Shown: piece after piece, positions 22,187 through 32,090 of the stretch | How positions within the stretch are numbered: position 1 is the first letter of the stretch | How the letters are laid out: every line of letters begins with the position of its first letter | DNA from: Actinokineospora sp. NBRC 105648 | Lineage (GTDB): Bacteria > Actinomycetota > Actinomycetes > Mycobacteriales > Pseudonocardiaceae | Assembly (NCBI RefSeq): GCF_030269645.1 | Contig: NZ_BSTR01000031.1 | Coordinates: forward strand, 49,785-90,801 | Reading direction: 5' to 3' | Length of the DNA stretch: 41,017 nt | The notes under the pieces: generated by a model | What the model was told of the DNA's origin: nothing | What the model saw: the letters and a program-made list of their open reading frames with translations, nothing else | Databases searched by the model: none | Program-made: the position numbers and the translations under genes

Positions 22187-23655
22187 TGGGATCTCCGGTC
22201 CAGGGCGCGGTTGGTCCGGCGACCGGGCAGAGCAGCGCGAGCACCGACAACGCGGCCCCCACCCGCCGCGGCACCGAGCTGCTACTCCTCGGGTTCGCCG
22301 CGTTCGTGGTCTCCGCCGCGCTGATGCTCGTCGAGGCCAACCAGGAGCAGCAGCTCACGCTGCGCATCGTCTGGTACGGCCTGGCGTTCCTCGCCCTCTT
22401 CGGCGTCGCCCACGCCGCGGTGCGCAAGTACGCGCCCTACGCCGACCCGCTGATCCTGCCCTGCGTCGCGCTGCTCAACGGCCTGGGCCTGGTGATGATC
22501 TACCGGATCGACCTGGCGATGACCGAGCGGGCGCTGCGCGCGGGCCGTGAGATCAACAACGACGTGCCCAAGCAGATCCTGTGGACCACGGTCGCGCTGG
22601 CGCTGTTCCTGGTCGTGCTGATCGTGGTCAAGGACCACCGCACGCTGACCAAGTACGGCTACACCTTCGGCCTGGTCGGCCTGGTCCTGCTGGCGCTGCC
22701 CGCGCTGCTGCCCGGCTTCCTCGCCCCGACGATCAACGGCGCCAAGATCTGGCTGAAGGTCGGACCGTTCTCGTTGCAGCCGGGCGAGTTCGCGAAGATC
22801 CTTTTGATGGTCTTCTTCGCCGGCTTCCTGGTCTCCAAGCGGGACCTGTTCATGGCCGCAGGCAAGCGGGTCCTGGGCATCGACCTGCCCCGCGCGCGCG
22901 ACCTCGGGCCGATCCTGTTCGCCTGGGGCGTCTCGGTCGGCGTCCTGGTCTTCCAGAAGGACCTCGGCACCTCACTGCTGTTCTTCGGCACGATCCTGGT
23001 GATGCTCTACGTCGCCACCGAGCGGGTCGTCTGGGTGGTGGTCGGCCTCGCGCTCTTCGTCGGCGGCTGCGTCATCGCCTTCAACCTGTTCACCCACGTC
23101 CAGCAGCGGGTGGCGAACTGGATCGACCCGCTGGCCACCTACTACGACGTGGGCGGCGGCTACCAGATCGCGCAGGCGCTGTTCGGGCTGGGCACCGGCG
23201 GGGTCGGCGGCACCGGCCTGGGCGCGGGCCGCCCCGAGCTCGTCCCGCTGGCCAACAGCGACTTCATCACCGCGGCCATCGGCGAGGAGTTGGGCTTCAT
23301 CGGCCTGGCCGCGCTGCTGATGATCTACACCGTGCTCGCCCTGCGCGGCATGCGCAGCGCGCTCGCGGTGCGTGACACCTTCGGCAAGCTGCTCGGCGGC
23401 GGCCTGTCGTTCCTGCTGGTCATGCAGGTCTTCGTGGTCGTCGGCGGGGTCACCAAGCTCATCCCGGAAACCGGCATCACCGCGCCGTTCCTGTCCTACG
23501 GGGGTTCCTCGCTGCTGGCCAACTACGTCCTGGTGGCCCTGCTGCTGCGGATCTCCGACGCCGCCCGCAGGCCGCAGACCAGCTCGCGGCCGCGGCCGGT
23601 CCCCCAGGCGCCGATCGCCGAGGCGCACACGGTCATGGTGGAGCGGCCGACATGA
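22186..23655 (+). CDS. rodA: RodA/FtsW-family SEDS peptidoglycan polymerase
   Basis: A SEDS-family membrane protein of 489 residues with about ten to twelve helices. Signature segments include NGAKIWLKVGPFSLQPGEFAKI, FQKDLGTSLL (the catalytic Asp follows Lys), YQIAQALFGLGTGG, NSDFITAAIGEELGFIG and PFLSYGGSS near the end. It polymerises lipid II into glycan strands together with the class B PBP encoded next. ATG 22186 shares its first base with the pstP stop (TGATG). A longer frame upstream shadows pstP. The gene then overlaps pbpA by ATGA. Confidence 0.96.
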   Translation: MGSPVQGAVGPATGQSSASTDNAAPTRRGTELLLLGFAAFVVSAALMLVEANQEQQLTLRIVWYGLAFLALFGVAHAAVRKYAPYADPLILPCVALLNGLGLVMIYRIDLAMTERALRAGREINNDVPKQILWTTVALALFLVVLIVVKDHRTLTKYGYTFGLVGLVLLALPALLPGFLAPTINGAKIWLKVGPFSLQPGEFAKILLMVFFAGFLVSKRDLFMAAGKRVLGIDLPRARDLGPILFAWGVSVGVLVFQKDLGTSLLFFGTILVMLYVATERVVWVVVGLALFVGGCVIAFNLFTHVQQRVANWIDPLATYYDVGGGYQIAQALFGLGTGGVGGTGLGAGRPELVPLANSDFITAAIGEELGFIGLAALLMIYTVLALRGMRSALAVRDTFGKLLGGGLSFLLVMQVFVVVGGVTKLIPETGITAPFLSYGGSSLLANYVLVALLLRISDAARRPQTSSRPRPVPQAPIAEAHTVMVERPT

Positions 23656-25139
23656 ACACCCCGCTGCGCCGGGTCGGCCTCGCCATGCTCGGCATGATCG
23701 TGCTGCTGCTGGCCAACGCCACCTACATCCAGATCATCAAGGCCGACGACTACCGCAAGGACTCGCGCAACCAGCGGGTGCTGCTCGAGGAGTACTCCCG
23801 CGAGCGCGGCAAGATCCTCGCCAGGGTCGGCAACCAGGTGCAGATCCTGGCCACGGTCAGCCCGACCAACGACCGGTTGCGCTACCTGCGCCAGTACAAC
23901 AACGGCCCGATGTACGCGCCGGTCACCGGCTACTACTCGGTCCGCTACGGCGCCAACGGCCTGGAGCGCACCGAGGACGAGATCCTCAACGGCTCCGACG
24001 ACCGGCTCTTCGTCCGCCGCCTGTCCGACCTGATCACCGGTCGCGACCCGCGCGGCGGCAACATCGAGCTGACCGTGAACCCGGCCGCCCAGCAGGCGGC
24101 CTACCAGGCGATGGAGAAGGCGGGCTACGCCGGTTCGGTCGTCGCGCTGAACCCGAAGACCGGCGAGATCCTGGCCATGGTCAGCACGCCGTCCTACGAC
24201 CCGAACCCGCTCTCCGCGCACGACGGCAGCGCCCAGGAGAAGGCGTGGTCGGCCAACAACGCCGACAAGCGCAAGCCCATGCTCAACCGGGCGATCTCCG
24301 AGACCTACGCGCCCGGCTCGACGTTCAAGCTGGTGGTGGCCGCGGCCGCGCTCGAGGACGGCAAGAGCAAGGACGACCTGGTCACCTCGGCGGACAAGAT
24401 CACCGTCGGCGGCTCGGAGCTGCGCAACTACAACCGCGGCTTCTGCGCGGGCCAGCCCAACGGCGTCACCATGGAGACCGCGCTGTCGCTGTCCTGCAAC
24501 ACCGCGTTCGCCCAGCTCGCGCACGACATGGGCGCGGACAAGCTGGGCAAGCAGGCGGCCAAGTTCGGCATCGGCGAGGACAGCCTGACGGTGCCGATGA
24601 CGGTCGTGCAGTCCTGCATCGGGCCGCGGGCGAACTGCCTGACCATCGCCGACAACGCCGCGCTCTACCAGAGCGGCATCGGCCAGCGCGACGTGCGCCT
24701 CTCGCCGATGCAGAACGCCGAGATCGTCGCCTCGATCGCCAACGGCGGCGAGCGGATGCGCCCGCAGCTGGTCAAGTCGGTCCTCGCGCCGGACCTCTCG
24801 GAGATCTCCAGGTTCGACGAGGACAGCCTCGGCCGGGTGATGTCGCGCGGCTCGGCCGACCAGCTGCGCGACATGATGATCCAGTCCGAGGCCAAGACCG
24901 GTGGCGACGGCAAGCGCGACGGGCTGACCGTGGCGTCCAAGACCGGCACCGCCGAGACCGGCAACGACCCGAAGAACACGCCCCCCTTCGCCTGGTACGT
25001 CGCGTTCGCACCGGCCGATGACCCCAAGGTGGCCGTCGCCGTGGTGGTGGAGAGCCAGGACGTCGCGGCGACCGGCGGCAAGCTGTCCGCCGCGATCGGC
25101 CGGGCCACGATCAACGCCGTGCTCGGCGGGGGTGGCTGA
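23652..25139 (+). CDS. pbpA: PbpA class B penicillin-binding protein
   Basis: A transpeptidase of 495 residues. The N-terminal membrane anchor (9-25) is followed by the pedestal domain and the penicillin-binding domain with Ser223-x-x-Lys226 (STFK), SCN at 281-283 and KTG at 430-432. Three extracytoplasmic cysteine pairs are conceivable ([16 protein letters not shown]). It cross-links peptidoglycan as the partner of the SEDS protein. In mycobacteria PbpA is a PknB substrate. The start is fixed by ATGA overlap with rodA, and its stop overlaps the pknA ATG (TGATG). Confidence 0.96.
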   Translation: MNTPLRRVGLAMLGMIVLLLANATYIQIIKADDYRKDSRNQRVLLEEYSRERGKILARVGNQVQILATVSPTNDRLRYLRQYNNGPMYAPVTGYYSVRYGANGLERTEDEILNGSDDRLFVRRLSDLITGRDPRGGNIELTVNPAAQQAAYQAMEKAGYAGSVVALNPKTGEILAMVSTPSYDPNPLSAHDGSAQEKAWSANNADKRKPMLNRAISETYAPGSTFKLVVAAAALEDGKSKDDLVTSADKITVGGSELRNYNRGFCAGQPNGVTMETALSLSCNTAFAQLAHDMGADKLGKQAAKFGIGEDSLTVPMTVVQSCIGPRANCLTIADNAALYQSGIGQRDVRLSPMQNAEIVASIANGGERMRPQLVKSVLAPDLSEISRFDEDSLGRVMSRGSADQLRDMMIQSEAKTGGDGKRDGLTVASKTGTAETGNDPKNTPPFAWYVAFAPADDPKVAVAVVVESQDVAATGGKLSAAIGRATINAVLGGGG

Positions 25140-26602
25140 TGCTCACCTCGGGCCAGCTGCTCGCCGACCGCTACCGGCTCGCCCGCCGGCTGGCGGTCGG
25201 CGGCATGGGCGAGGTGTGGGAGGCCGCCGACACCCGGCTCGACCGGCTGGTCGCGGTGAAGGTGCTCAAGCCGGAGCTCTGCGGTGACGCCGAGTTCCTG
25301 CACCGCTTCCGCAACGAGGCGCGCACCACCGCCTCGATCAACCACCCCGGCATCGCCGCGGTGCACGACTACGGCGAGACCGCGTCCATCGTCGACGGCC
25401 CGCAGGACACCGCCTACCTGGTGATGGAGCTGGTCGAGGGCGACCCGCTGGCCGCGATCCTGGCCAAGGAGGGCCGGATCGGCGCCGACCGGACGCTGGA
25501 CATCCTCGAGCAGGCCGGGCACGCGCTGCAGGCCGCGCACGAGCGCGGCTACGTCCACCGCGACGTCAAGCCGGGCAACATCCTGATCACCCCGGCGGGG
25601 GTGGTGAAGCTGACCGACTTCGGCATCGCCAAGGCCGCCGACGCCGCCCCGGTCACCCGGTCCGGGATGGTCATGGGCACCGCGCACTACATCGCCCCGG
25701 AGCAGGCCCTCGGGCACGAGGCCGAGCCCGCCAGCGACGTGTACTCCCTCGCCGTGGTCGGCTACGAGTGCCTGGTCGGCCGCAGGCCGTTCCTCTCGGA
25801 GAACGCGGTCACGGTGGCGATGATGCACATCCGCGACCTGGCCCCGCCGCTGCCGCCGGACGTGCCGCCGGGCGCCCGCGCGGTCATCGAGACCACCCTG
25901 GTGAAGGACCCCCGGCAGCGCTACGGCAACGGTGGCGAGTTCGCCGCCGCGGTCGCCGCGGTCCGGGCCGGCCGCCCGCTGCCCGCGCCGTCCGGCCTGG
26001 CCATGGCCGCCGCCCACCGGGCGCAGTCGATGGCCACCGGCACCCACCCCGGCCTCCTCCCGGTGCCGCCACCCGGGCACGTCGGCTCCGGCGCCTTCCC
26101 GATGGGCCTGCCCCCGCAACCGCCGCGGCAGGGCCGCACCGGTCTGTGGGTCGCCATCGCGGTGCTCACCGTGGCGCTGATCGCGGCGCTGGCGTTCGGC
26201 CTGCCCGCGATCTTCCGGTCCCAGGACGAGCGGCCGCCGGACAACCAGCCGCAGCAGACGACGACCAAGCCCGCCGAGAACGAGTCCGTGGAGCCCGGTG
26301 GCCCGCCCGCCGGGCAGCCGACGTCGCAGCCCACGTCGCGGCCGATCCGGCCGACGAGCCCGCTGCCCGACGATGACAACATGGTCACCGTCGTCGAGGC
26401 GCCCTACCTGAGGCGCTCCGCGGCGCAGGTCGGGTTCGACCTGTCCCAGCTGGGCGTCACCCCGATCACGTTGACCGACACCGGGATGCCGCCCGAGGAC
26501 CCGGTGACGTGCGTCGTTGTCGAAGTCTCGCCAGTGGGCAAGGTCAAACTGGGTGCGCCCGTCACAATCAGGTGCAGGCCGCAGAACGGGCCCGCGGGAT
26601 GA
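25139..26602 (+). CDS. pknA: PknA Ser/Thr protein kinase with extracellular PASTA-like domain
   Basis: 487 residues. The kinase domain (1-275) has VGGMGEV, Lys41 (VAVKVLK), His140-Arg-Asp142 and Asp160-Phe-Gly, with a [11 protein letters not shown]+1 loop. The activation loop [10 protein letters not shown] has one Thr and one Ser. After a Pro-rich linker comes a transmembrane helix ([18 protein letters not shown]) and a Thr/Pro-rich stalk. The last 65 residues ([17 protein letters not shown], then GAPVTIRC) look like one degenerate PASTA unit with two cysteines. Mycobacterial PknA lacks PASTA domains, so this ectodomain stands out. The start is fixed by TGATG overlap with pbpA. Confidence 0.94.
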   Translation: MLTSGQLLADRYRLARRLAVGGMGEVWEAADTRLDRLVAVKVLKPELCGDAEFLHRFRNEARTTASINHPGIAAVHDYGETASIVDGPQDTAYLVMELVEGDPLAAILAKEGRIGADRTLDILEQAGHALQAAHERGYVHRDVKPGNILITPAGVVKLTDFGIAKAADAAPVTRSGMVMGTAHYIAPEQALGHEAEPASDVYSLAVVGYECLVGRRPFLSENAVTVAMMHIRDLAPPLPPDVPPGARAVIETTLVKDPRQRYGNGGEFAAAVAAVRAGRPLPAPSGLAMAAAHRAQSMATGTHPGLLPVPPPGHVGSGAFPMGLPPQPPRQGRTGLWVAIAVLTVALIAALAFGLPAIFRSQDERPPDNQPQQTTTKPAENESVEPGGPPAGQPTSQPTSRPIRPTSPLPDDDNMVTVVEAPYLRRSAAQVGFDLSQLGVTPITLTDTGMPPEDPVTCVVVEVSPVGKVKLGAPVTIRCRPQNGPAG

Positions 26603-26710
26603 GGACGTCTTCCCGCCCCCGCGCGGGCCAAGCGAGGGAACCTGCCCGGCACGCCGGAGGACAGCAGGCATGATGGGACAGGACTTGACTAGGAGCGGGA
26701 CTACGCACCG

Positions 26711-28702
26711 ATGACCACACCGCGACTGCTCTCCAACCGCTACGAGATCGGCGAGACGATCGGCTACGGCGGCATGTCCGAGGTGCACCTCGGGCGTGAC
26801 GTCCGGCTCAGTCGCGAGGTCGCGGTGAAGGTGCTGCGTCAGGACCTGGCCAGGGACCCGCAGTTCCAGGAGCGCTTCCGCCGCGAGGCGCAGAACGCCG
26901 CCGCGCTGAACCACCCCGCGATCGTCGCCGTCTACGACACCGGCGAGACCCGCATCGAGACCGGCCCGCTGCCCTACATCGTGATGGAGTACGTCGACGG
27001 GCGGACGCTGCGCGACATCGTCAAGACCGAGGGCCCGCTCCCCGGCCAGCGCGCGATGGAGATCATGGCCGACGTCTGCGCCGCGCTGGACTTCAGCCAC
27101 CGGCACGGCATCGTGCACCGCGACGTCAAGCCCGCCAACGTGATGATCACCAAGACCGGCGCGGTCAAGGTGATGGACTTCGGCATCGCCCGCGCGGTCG
27201 CCGACGGCCAGGTGGCGGTCACCCAGACCGCGGCCGTCATCGGCACCGCCCAGTACCTCTCGCCCGAGCAGGCCCGCGGCGAGGCCGTCGACGCCCGCAG
27301 CGACGTCTACGCCACCGGGTGCGTGCTGTTCGAACTGCTCACAGGCGAGCCCCCGTTCACCGGTGACTCCCCGGTCGCGGTGGCCTACCAGCACGTGCGG
27401 GAGGACCCGAGGGCGCCGTCCGCGCTGAACCCGCGGGTCAGCCCGCAGCTGGACGCGATCGTGCTCAAGGCGATGTCCAAGGGCGCGGCCAACCGCTACC
27501 AGTCGGCCGCCGAGATGCGCACCGACATCGTCCGGGTGCTCTCCGGCCAGCGCCCGGCCGCCCCGATGGTGATGACCGACGAGGACCGCACCGCGGTGCT
27601 GGGCCAGAACCGCCAGCAGGAGGTCCGCGGCAGGCACCGCCCCGAGGTCCTCTCCGACGACTACGACGACTACAACGGTTACAGCAACGACGACGAGGAA
27701 CGCAGGCGCAAGCGGAACCGCACCTGGCTCGTCGTCCTGGTCGCGCTGATCGTGGCCGCGCTCATCGGACTGCTGTTCGTGCTGCTGGGCAGCAAGGACG
27801 AGAAGCCGACCGGCAGCGACACCTTCAAGCTCCCGGACGTGCGCAACCAGGTCGAGGCCGAGGCCCAGTCGAAGCTGACCGCCCAGGGCCTGCAGGTCGC
27901 CCGGGAGACCGTGGCCTGCGAGCAGACCGCCGACGGCCAGCCCGGCCCGTGCGGCGCGGACGCCATCGGCAAGGTCATCGACACCACCCCCACCGCGAAC
28001 ACCGACGTGCGCAAGGGCGACCGGGTCACCCTCAAGGTCGGCGTCGCGCCGGGCAAGGTCTCGGTCCCCGACCTCAACGGCAAGTCACCGCAGGAGGCCG
28101 CGAAGATCCTGCAGGAGGCCAAGCTGCAGGCCGCCCCGGCCACCGACCAGGTCGAGGTCACCGACGACAAGCAGATCGGCAAGGTCGTCGACTCCAACCC
28201 GGCCGCCGGTGCCCAGGTCAACCCGGGCACCCAGATCAAGCTGATCATCGGCAAGGAGCCGGACTCCCAGGACGTGACCAGCCTCGTCGGCCAGGACTAC
28301 GACACCGCGTCGAAGAACCTGGTGGCGGCGGGCTTCAAGGTCCAGCGCAAGGACGTGTCCTCCGACCGCCCGCAGGGCGAGGTCGTCGACCAGAGCCCGA
28401 AGAGCGGCAAGGCGCCCAAGGGCACCACGATCGTGCTGAGCGTGTCGAAGGCGGACAAGCTGCAGATCGAGATGCCCAACCTGGAGGGCAAGACCCGGGC
28501 CGAGGCCGACGCCCTGCTGCGCCAGCGCGGCTGGACGGGTGTGTTCAACGCCCTCGACCAGACCACCAACGACTTCGACAAGATCGGCAAGATCCTGGAG
28601 CAGGACCAGCAGCCCGGCTCCAAGATCGACAAGGACGAGACCATCGGGATCGCGATCGGCAAGTCCAGGTTCCCGACCGGACCGTCCACACCGACGAGGT
28701 AA
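26711..28702 (+). CDS. pknB: PknB Ser/Thr protein kinase with four PASTA domains
   Basis: 663 residues. The kinase lobe has GYGGMSEV, Lys40, His136-Arg-Asp138, Asp156-Phe-Gly and the activation-loop Thr171-Gln-Thr173. These are the same residue numbers as in M. tuberculosis PknB. An acidic/basic juxtamembrane segment and transmembrane helix (about 337-360) precede four PASTA repeats (about 370-650), which sense muropeptides or lipid II. ATG 26711 has AGGAGCGGG upstream. The 108-bp gap from pknA is the first real break since pstP and could hold a second promoter (TTGACT near 26686). A perfect terminator follows. Confidence 0.97.
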   Translation: MTTPRLLSNRYEIGETIGYGGMSEVHLGRDVRLSREVAVKVLRQDLARDPQFQERFRREAQNAAALNHPAIVAVYDTGETRIETGPLPYIVMEYVDGRTLRDIVKTEGPLPGQRAMEIMADVCAALDFSHRHGIVHRDVKPANVMITKTGAVKVMDFGIARAVADGQVAVTQTAAVIGTAQYLSPEQARGEAVDARSDVYATGCVLFELLTGEPPFTGDSPVAVAYQHVREDPRAPSALNPRVSPQLDAIVLKAMSKGAANRYQSAAEMRTDIVRVLSGQRPAAPMVMTDEDRTAVLGQNRQQEVRGRHRPEVLSDDYDDYNGYSNDDEERRRKRNRTWLVVLVALIVAALIGLLFVLLGSKDEKPTGSDTFKLPDVRNQVEAEAQSKLTAQGLQVARETVACEQTADGQPGPCGADAIGKVIDTTPTANTDVRKGDRVTLKVGVAPGKVSVPDLNGKSPQEAAKILQEAKLQAAPATDQVEVTDDKQIGKVVDSNPAAGAQVNPGTQIKLIIGKEPDSQDVTSLVGQDYDTASKNLVAAGFKVQRKDVSSDRPQGEVVDQSPKSGKAPKGTTIVLSVSKADKLQIEMPNLEGKTRAEADALLRQRGWTGVFNALDQTTNDFDKIGKILEQDQQPGSKIDKDETIGIAIGKSRFPTGPSTPTR

Positions 28703-28726
28703 ACGAGCTAGTCGAGCTGGTCGAGC

Positions 28727-28771
28727 ACGAGAGCGGCCCCTCCCGATCCACTCGGGAGGGGCCGCTCTCGT
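28727..28771. terminator. Bidirectional 20-bp perfect hairpin terminator
   Basis: Arms 28727-28746 and 28752-28771 are exact reverse complements of 20 bp (ACGAGAGCGGCCCCTCCCGA on the left) around the loop TCCAC. It lies between the convergent pknB and pabA genes and should stop transcription from both sides. Confidence 0.93.
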
Positions 28772-28804
28772 CTTCAGGTTCTCGCGGTCATCGGGTTCTC
28801 GCGG

Positions 28805-29449
28805 TCAGGCCAGGGCGCGGGTGAGCTCCCGCATCGTCCGCTCCAGCTCGGCGACCCGGCGCTCCTCGACCGGGTGCCCAGCGGTGGCCATCCAGTTCGC
28901 CAGCATGCGGTGGCCGCCGTCGGTCAGCACCGACTCCGGGTGGAACTGGACGCCCTCGATCGGCAGCGTGCGGTGCCGCATCGCCATCACGATGCCGGAC
29001 TCGGTGCGGCCGGTGACCTCGAACTCGTCGTCCGGGATGGTGGTCGGGACGATGGTGAGCGAGTGGTAGCGGGTCGCGGTGAACGGGTCGGGGAGTCCGG
29101 CGAGGACACCCGCGCCGGTGTGGTGGACCTTGCTGGTCTTGCCGTGCAGCAGTTCCGGCGCGCGGTCGACCGTCGCCCCCCAGGCGATACCGATGGCCTG
29201 GTGGCCGAGGCACACGCCGAGCACCGGCACCCCCGCCTCGGCGCAGCGGCGGACCACGTCGACGCTCTGGCCCGCGCGTTCGGGGGTGCTGGGGCCGGGG
29301 CTGACCAGGACGCCGTCGAAACCGTCGAGCGGGCCCGCGAGCTCGGGCGCGTCGTTGCGCCACACCTCGCACTCGGCGCCGAGCTGCGCCAGGTACTGGA
29401 CGAGGTTGTAGACGAAGCTGTCGTAGTTGTCGACGACCAAGACGCGCAT
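28805..29449 (-). CDS. pabA: Aminodeoxychorismate/anthranilate synthase glutamine amidotransferase subunit
   Basis: A class I glutamine amidotransferase of 214 residues with the catalytic triad Cys80 (GVCLGHQ), His170 and Glu172 (HPES). LVSPGPSTPERAG builds the oxyanion region. It releases ammonia from glutamine for the chorismate-using synthase subunit, making aminodeoxychorismate (folate) and/or anthranilate (tryptophan). Next to pknB this gene is named trpG or pabA in relatives, and the sequence alone does not separate the two roles. No synthase partner is in the window. The C-terminal 20 residues are an extra charged helix. Confidence 0.94.
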   Translation of the reverse strand: MRVLVVDNYDSFVYNLVQYLAQLGAECEVWRNDAPELAGPLDGFDGVLVSPGPSTPERAGQSVDVVRRCAEAGVPVLGVCLGHQAIGIAWGATVDRAPELLHGKTSKVHHTGAGVLAGLPDPFTATRYHSLTIVPTTIPDDEFEVTGRTESGIVMAMRHRTLPIEGVQFHPESVLTDGGHRMLANWMATAGHPVEERRVAELERTMRELTRALA

Positions 29450-29548
29450 GGGGCCAACTTACCCGGACGCCCGAAAAATAGCCGCCGGGTTGAACCGCGC
29501 CCGGATCTGGTCCGTGTGTGCACCGATACCCACTACCGGGAGGTGCAC

Positions 29549-30367
29549 GTGGTCCGGTCGATCCTCCGCTCGGCGGCCGCCCTGGCGCTGCTCGCCGTCC
29601 CAGCGACCGCGGCCACGCCAACCGCCACCGCGGCCACACCTGTCACCGGTGTCCTACTCGACGTCACCGCTGCCCCGGTCGACGACGCCGTCGCCCGGCT
29701 GCGCGACCGGGCGGTCTGGCTCGACCCGGCCGCGGGCAGGCAGCTCGACGTCGCCGCCGTCGAGGCGGCCATCGGCGACCGGCCGATCAAGATCGCCGTG
29801 CTGCCCGCCGGGCCCGGGGTCGGCGAGGTCAGCGCGCTGCCCCGGCGGCTGGCCGCCGACCTGCCCGGGCAGACCATCGCGGTGGTCGCGGGCCGCTACT
29901 TCTACGCGGGTTCGCAGGTGCTGTGCGCGGGCGCGGCCGGTCTCGCCGCGTCCGGCGCGATCGCGGCCAACAAGTCCACATTGGACACCGGGGGCAACAG
30001 CGACCTCACCCGGGCGCTCACCGACTTCGTCAGCGCCGTCAAGGCCGCGCCGACCTGCGCCGCCGCCACCGCGCGCGACCAGGACGACACCGCGAACGTG
30101 CTGCCCTGGGTGGCGCTCGGCCTCGGTGCGGGCGTGCTCGCGGGCGCGGCCTGGGTCGGGTTGTCCCGCAGGCGCGCCAAGGCGAGCGCGCGGGCCACCC
30201 GCGACGAGGCCCGCGAGCTGGTCGAACGGCTCGGCCGCGAGACCGACGACCCGGCCAGGTACGCCGAGGCCGAGGCGCTGCTGCGCGGCGCCACCACGAA
30301 CGCCCAGTTCGCCGCCGCCCGCCAGGCGGCGAGCGCCGGGTTGCCCACCCCGACCGACGCGAGCTGA
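29549..30367 (+). CDS. Secreted, membrane-tethered protein of unknown function
   Basis: 272 residues from GTG 29549, with GGGAGG 5 bp upstream. GTG 29543 is less well placed. A signal peptide (SILRSAAALALLAVPATA) leads to an external domain of about 160 residues with alternating strands and helices (AVWLDPAAGRQLD, IKIAVLPAG, QTIAVVAGRYFYAG) that loosely recalls TPM-type domains. Two cysteines (VLCAG, PTCAA) might pair. A transmembrane helix (VALGLGAGVLAGAAWVGL) and a charged cytoplasmic helical tail follow. It heads the redox gene set and ends 12 bp before the next gene. ASGAIA is not a proper ApbE flavinylation motif. Confidence 0.75.
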   Translation: MVRSILRSAAALALLAVPATAATPTATAATPVTGVLLDVTAAPVDDAVARLRDRAVWLDPAAGRQLDVAAVEAAIGDRPIKIAVLPAGPGVGEVSALPRRLAADLPGQTIAVVAGRYFYAGSQVLCAGAAGLAASGAIAANKSTLDTGGNSDLTRALTDFVSAVKAAPTCAAATARDQDDTANVLPWVALGLGAGVLAGAAWVGLSRRRAKASARATRDEARELVERLGRETDDPARYAEAEALLRGATTNAQFAAARQAASAGLPTPTDAS

Positions 30368-30379
30368 GGAGCACAGCCC

Positions 30380-30637
30380 ATGGTCCGCCCACTGCACCCG
30401 GCCCACCGCGACGCCGCCGCGGCCAAGGTCGTCAAGGTCACCGTCGGCGTGGTCGCCCTCAGCGTGGCCGGGACGCTCGGCATCGGGGCCGCGATCGCCG
30501 CCACCGCCCCGATGCCGAAGTCCGAGAAAGCCGACTACACAGGCAAGTCCGCCAAGGAGAAGCCCACCCTCGCACCCGCTGAAGACCGCCCGGAGAGCTC
30601 CAGCGGTGACGAGCAGACCACCTCGGGGGGATCGTGA
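30380..30637 (+). CDS. Small single-pass membrane protein
   Basis: 85 residues: a short basic N-terminus, one transmembrane helix (TVGVVALSVAGTLGIGAAIAAT), then about 40 external residues rich in Lys, Glu, Ser and Thr. No FMN-binding domain and no D-x-x-[ST]-G-A-T-like flavinylation motif is visible. The stop overlaps the apbE GTG (GTGA), so it is translated with apbE and may be an accessory subunit of the redox complex. GAGGAG lies 12 bp upstream of the ATG. Confidence 0.75.
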   Translation: MVRPLHPAHRDAAAAKVVKVTVGVVALSVAGTLGIGAAIAATAPMPKSEKADYTGKSAKEKPTLAPAEDRPESSSGDEQTTSGGS

Positions 30638-31530
30638 ACAGCACCCGCTTCACCGCCATCGGGACCACGGCGCACCTGCTGGTCACCGGCGCCCTGGCGC
30701 CCGCCGAGGCCGCGCTGCGCGCCTTCCTGTCCGAACTGGACAGTGCGTGCAGCCGCTTCCGCCCGGACTCCACACTGTCCACAGTGAACAGGGTGGGCGG
30801 CGGCACCGACCTCGACCCTATCTTCATCGCGGCCCTGGCGACCGCCCTAGACGCGGCCGAGGCGACCGGGGGCCTGGTCGACCCGACCCTCGGCATCGCC
30901 ATGACCGCGGTCGGCTATGACCGCACCTTCGCCGATCTCGCGACGGTTCCGACCCCACCCACCGCGGTGCCCGGCCAGGCTTGGCGGGACATCGAGCTCG
31001 ACGTGGCCGCCCGGTCGGTCCGGCTCCCCCGCGGCGTCCGGCTCGACCTGGGCGCCACCGCGAAGGCCTGGGCCGCCGACGCCGCCGCCGCGCGGATCGC
31101 CGCCGAGTCCGGTGGCGGCGTGCTGGTCAACCTCGGTGGTGACCTCGCCATCGCCGGGACCACCCAGCCCTGGCGGGTCCGGGTGACCGAGGACCACACC
31201 GCGGCCTACGGCGGCCAGGTCGTCACCCTGCGCTCCGGCGGTCTCGCCACGTCGAGCACCACGCTGCGCACCTGGCGCCGCGCCGATCAGGTGCTGCACC
31301 ACATCCTCGACCCGGCGACCGGCCTCCCGGCACCGCGGACCTGGCGCGCGGTGTCCGTCGCCGCACGCACGTGCGCGCAGGCCAACACCGCGGCCACCGC
31401 GGCGGTCGTGCTCGGCCCGCGAGCGCCTGGGTGGCTGGACGCACACGGGCTGTCGGCCCGGCTTGTAGCCGCTTCCGGCGCCGTCATCCACATCGGTGAC
31501 TGGCCGAGCGAACTGCAGGTGGCAGCGTGA
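30634..31530 (+). CDS. apbE: FAD:protein FMN transferase (ApbE family)
   Basis: 298 residues. It shows the family core: SELDSACSRFRPDSTLSTVN, GLVDPTLG, LDLGATAKAWAAD, VLVNLGGDLAIAG, GGLATSSTTLR and the C-terminal HHILDPATGLPAP followed by CAQANTAATAAVV. ApbE uses FAD and Mg2+ to attach FMN to a Thr/Ser of a partner protein. No lipobox or signal peptide is evident, so a cytoplasmic form is possible. The GTG overlaps the stop of the 85-aa gene, and the stop overlaps the next GTG. Its acceptor is not obvious in the operon. Confidence 0.93.
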   Translation: MNSTRFTAIGTTAHLLVTGALAPAEAALRAFLSELDSACSRFRPDSTLSTVNRVGGGTDLDPIFIAALATALDAAEATGGLVDPTLGIAMTAVGYDRTFADLATVPTPPTAVPGQAWRDIELDVAARSVRLPRGVRLDLGATAKAWAADAAAARIAAESGGGVLVNLGGDLAIAGTTQPWRVRVTEDHTAAYGGQVVTLRSGGLATSSTTLRTWRRADQVLHHILDPATGLPAPRTWRAVSVAARTCAQANTAATAAVVLGPRAPGWLDAHGLSARLVAASGAVIHIGDWPSELQVAA

Positions 31531-32090
31531 CTATCGCCGCACCGTTGCTCTCGGAGAGCAGCTACTGGTACCTGTCCCGGGCGAGCGGGTTCGTCTCGCT
31601 GGCCCTGTTCACCGCGGCCGTCGCCCTCGGCCTGCTCACCGCGGGCCGGGTGCACTCGCCGCGCTGGCCGCGGTTCGTCACGGAGTCGTTGCACCGCAGC
31701 GTGTCCATGGTGGCCATCGTCCTGGTGCTGCTGCACGTGACCGCGATCCTGCTCGACTCGTTCGTGCCGATCACGCTGGTCGACGCGCTGGTCCCGTTCA
31801 CCTCGGACTACCGGCCGCTGTGGGTCGGGCTCGGCGCGATCGCGCTCGACCTGCTGCTGGCGCTGATCGTCACCAGCCTGCTGCGCACCCGGTTGAGCTT
31901 GCGCGTCTGGCGGTACGTGCACTGGCTGGCCTACGTGTCGTGGCCGGTCGCCGTCGCGCACACGGTCGGCATCGGCACGGATCGGTTGTGGGTGCTCGTG
32001 GTCGTCGCGGTGAGCGTGCTCGCCGTGGTTGTCTCCGGCGGCTACCGGCTGGCGGGTTGGCGGAGAGTGGCTTTGCGGAGGCCGATGTGA
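31527..32090 (+). CDS. Ferric reductase-like transmembrane cytochrome
   Basis: 187 residues with about five transmembrane helices. Two histidine pairs on facing helices fit bis-haem b binding: His56-x13-His70 (LHRSVSMVAIVLVLLHV) and His132-x12-His145 (VHWLAYVSWPVAVAHT). This is the Ferric_reduct domain without attached FAD/NAD domains, so electrons must come from a separate subunit. The adjacent NuoF-like protein and ferredoxin are natural donors on the inner face. The GTG start overlaps the apbE stop, and its own stop overlaps the next GTG. Confidence 0.88.
   Translation: MTIAAPLLSESSYWYLSRASGFVSLALFTAAVALGLLTAGRVHSPRWPRFVTESLHRSVSMVAIVLVLLHVTAILLDSFVPITLVDALVPFTSDYRPLWVGLGAIALDLLLALIVTSLLRTRLSLRVWRYVHWLAYVSWPVAVAHTVGIGTDRLWVLVVVAVSVLAVVVSGGYRLAGWRRVALRRPM

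Noticed and set aside
24665..27637. Very long minus-strand open frame (about 990 codons) opposite pbpA-pknA-pknB
   Set aside because: It runs antisense through three certain genes. Its translation is Arg/Gly/Val/His-rich low complexity with no domain, as expected from GC-rich codon bias on the opposite strand.
29930..29990. ApbE flavinylation site in the 272-aa protein (ASGAIA)
   Set aside because: The accepted motif needs Thr/Ser as the flavin acceptor after GA. Here the residue is Ile, so it cannot be claimed.
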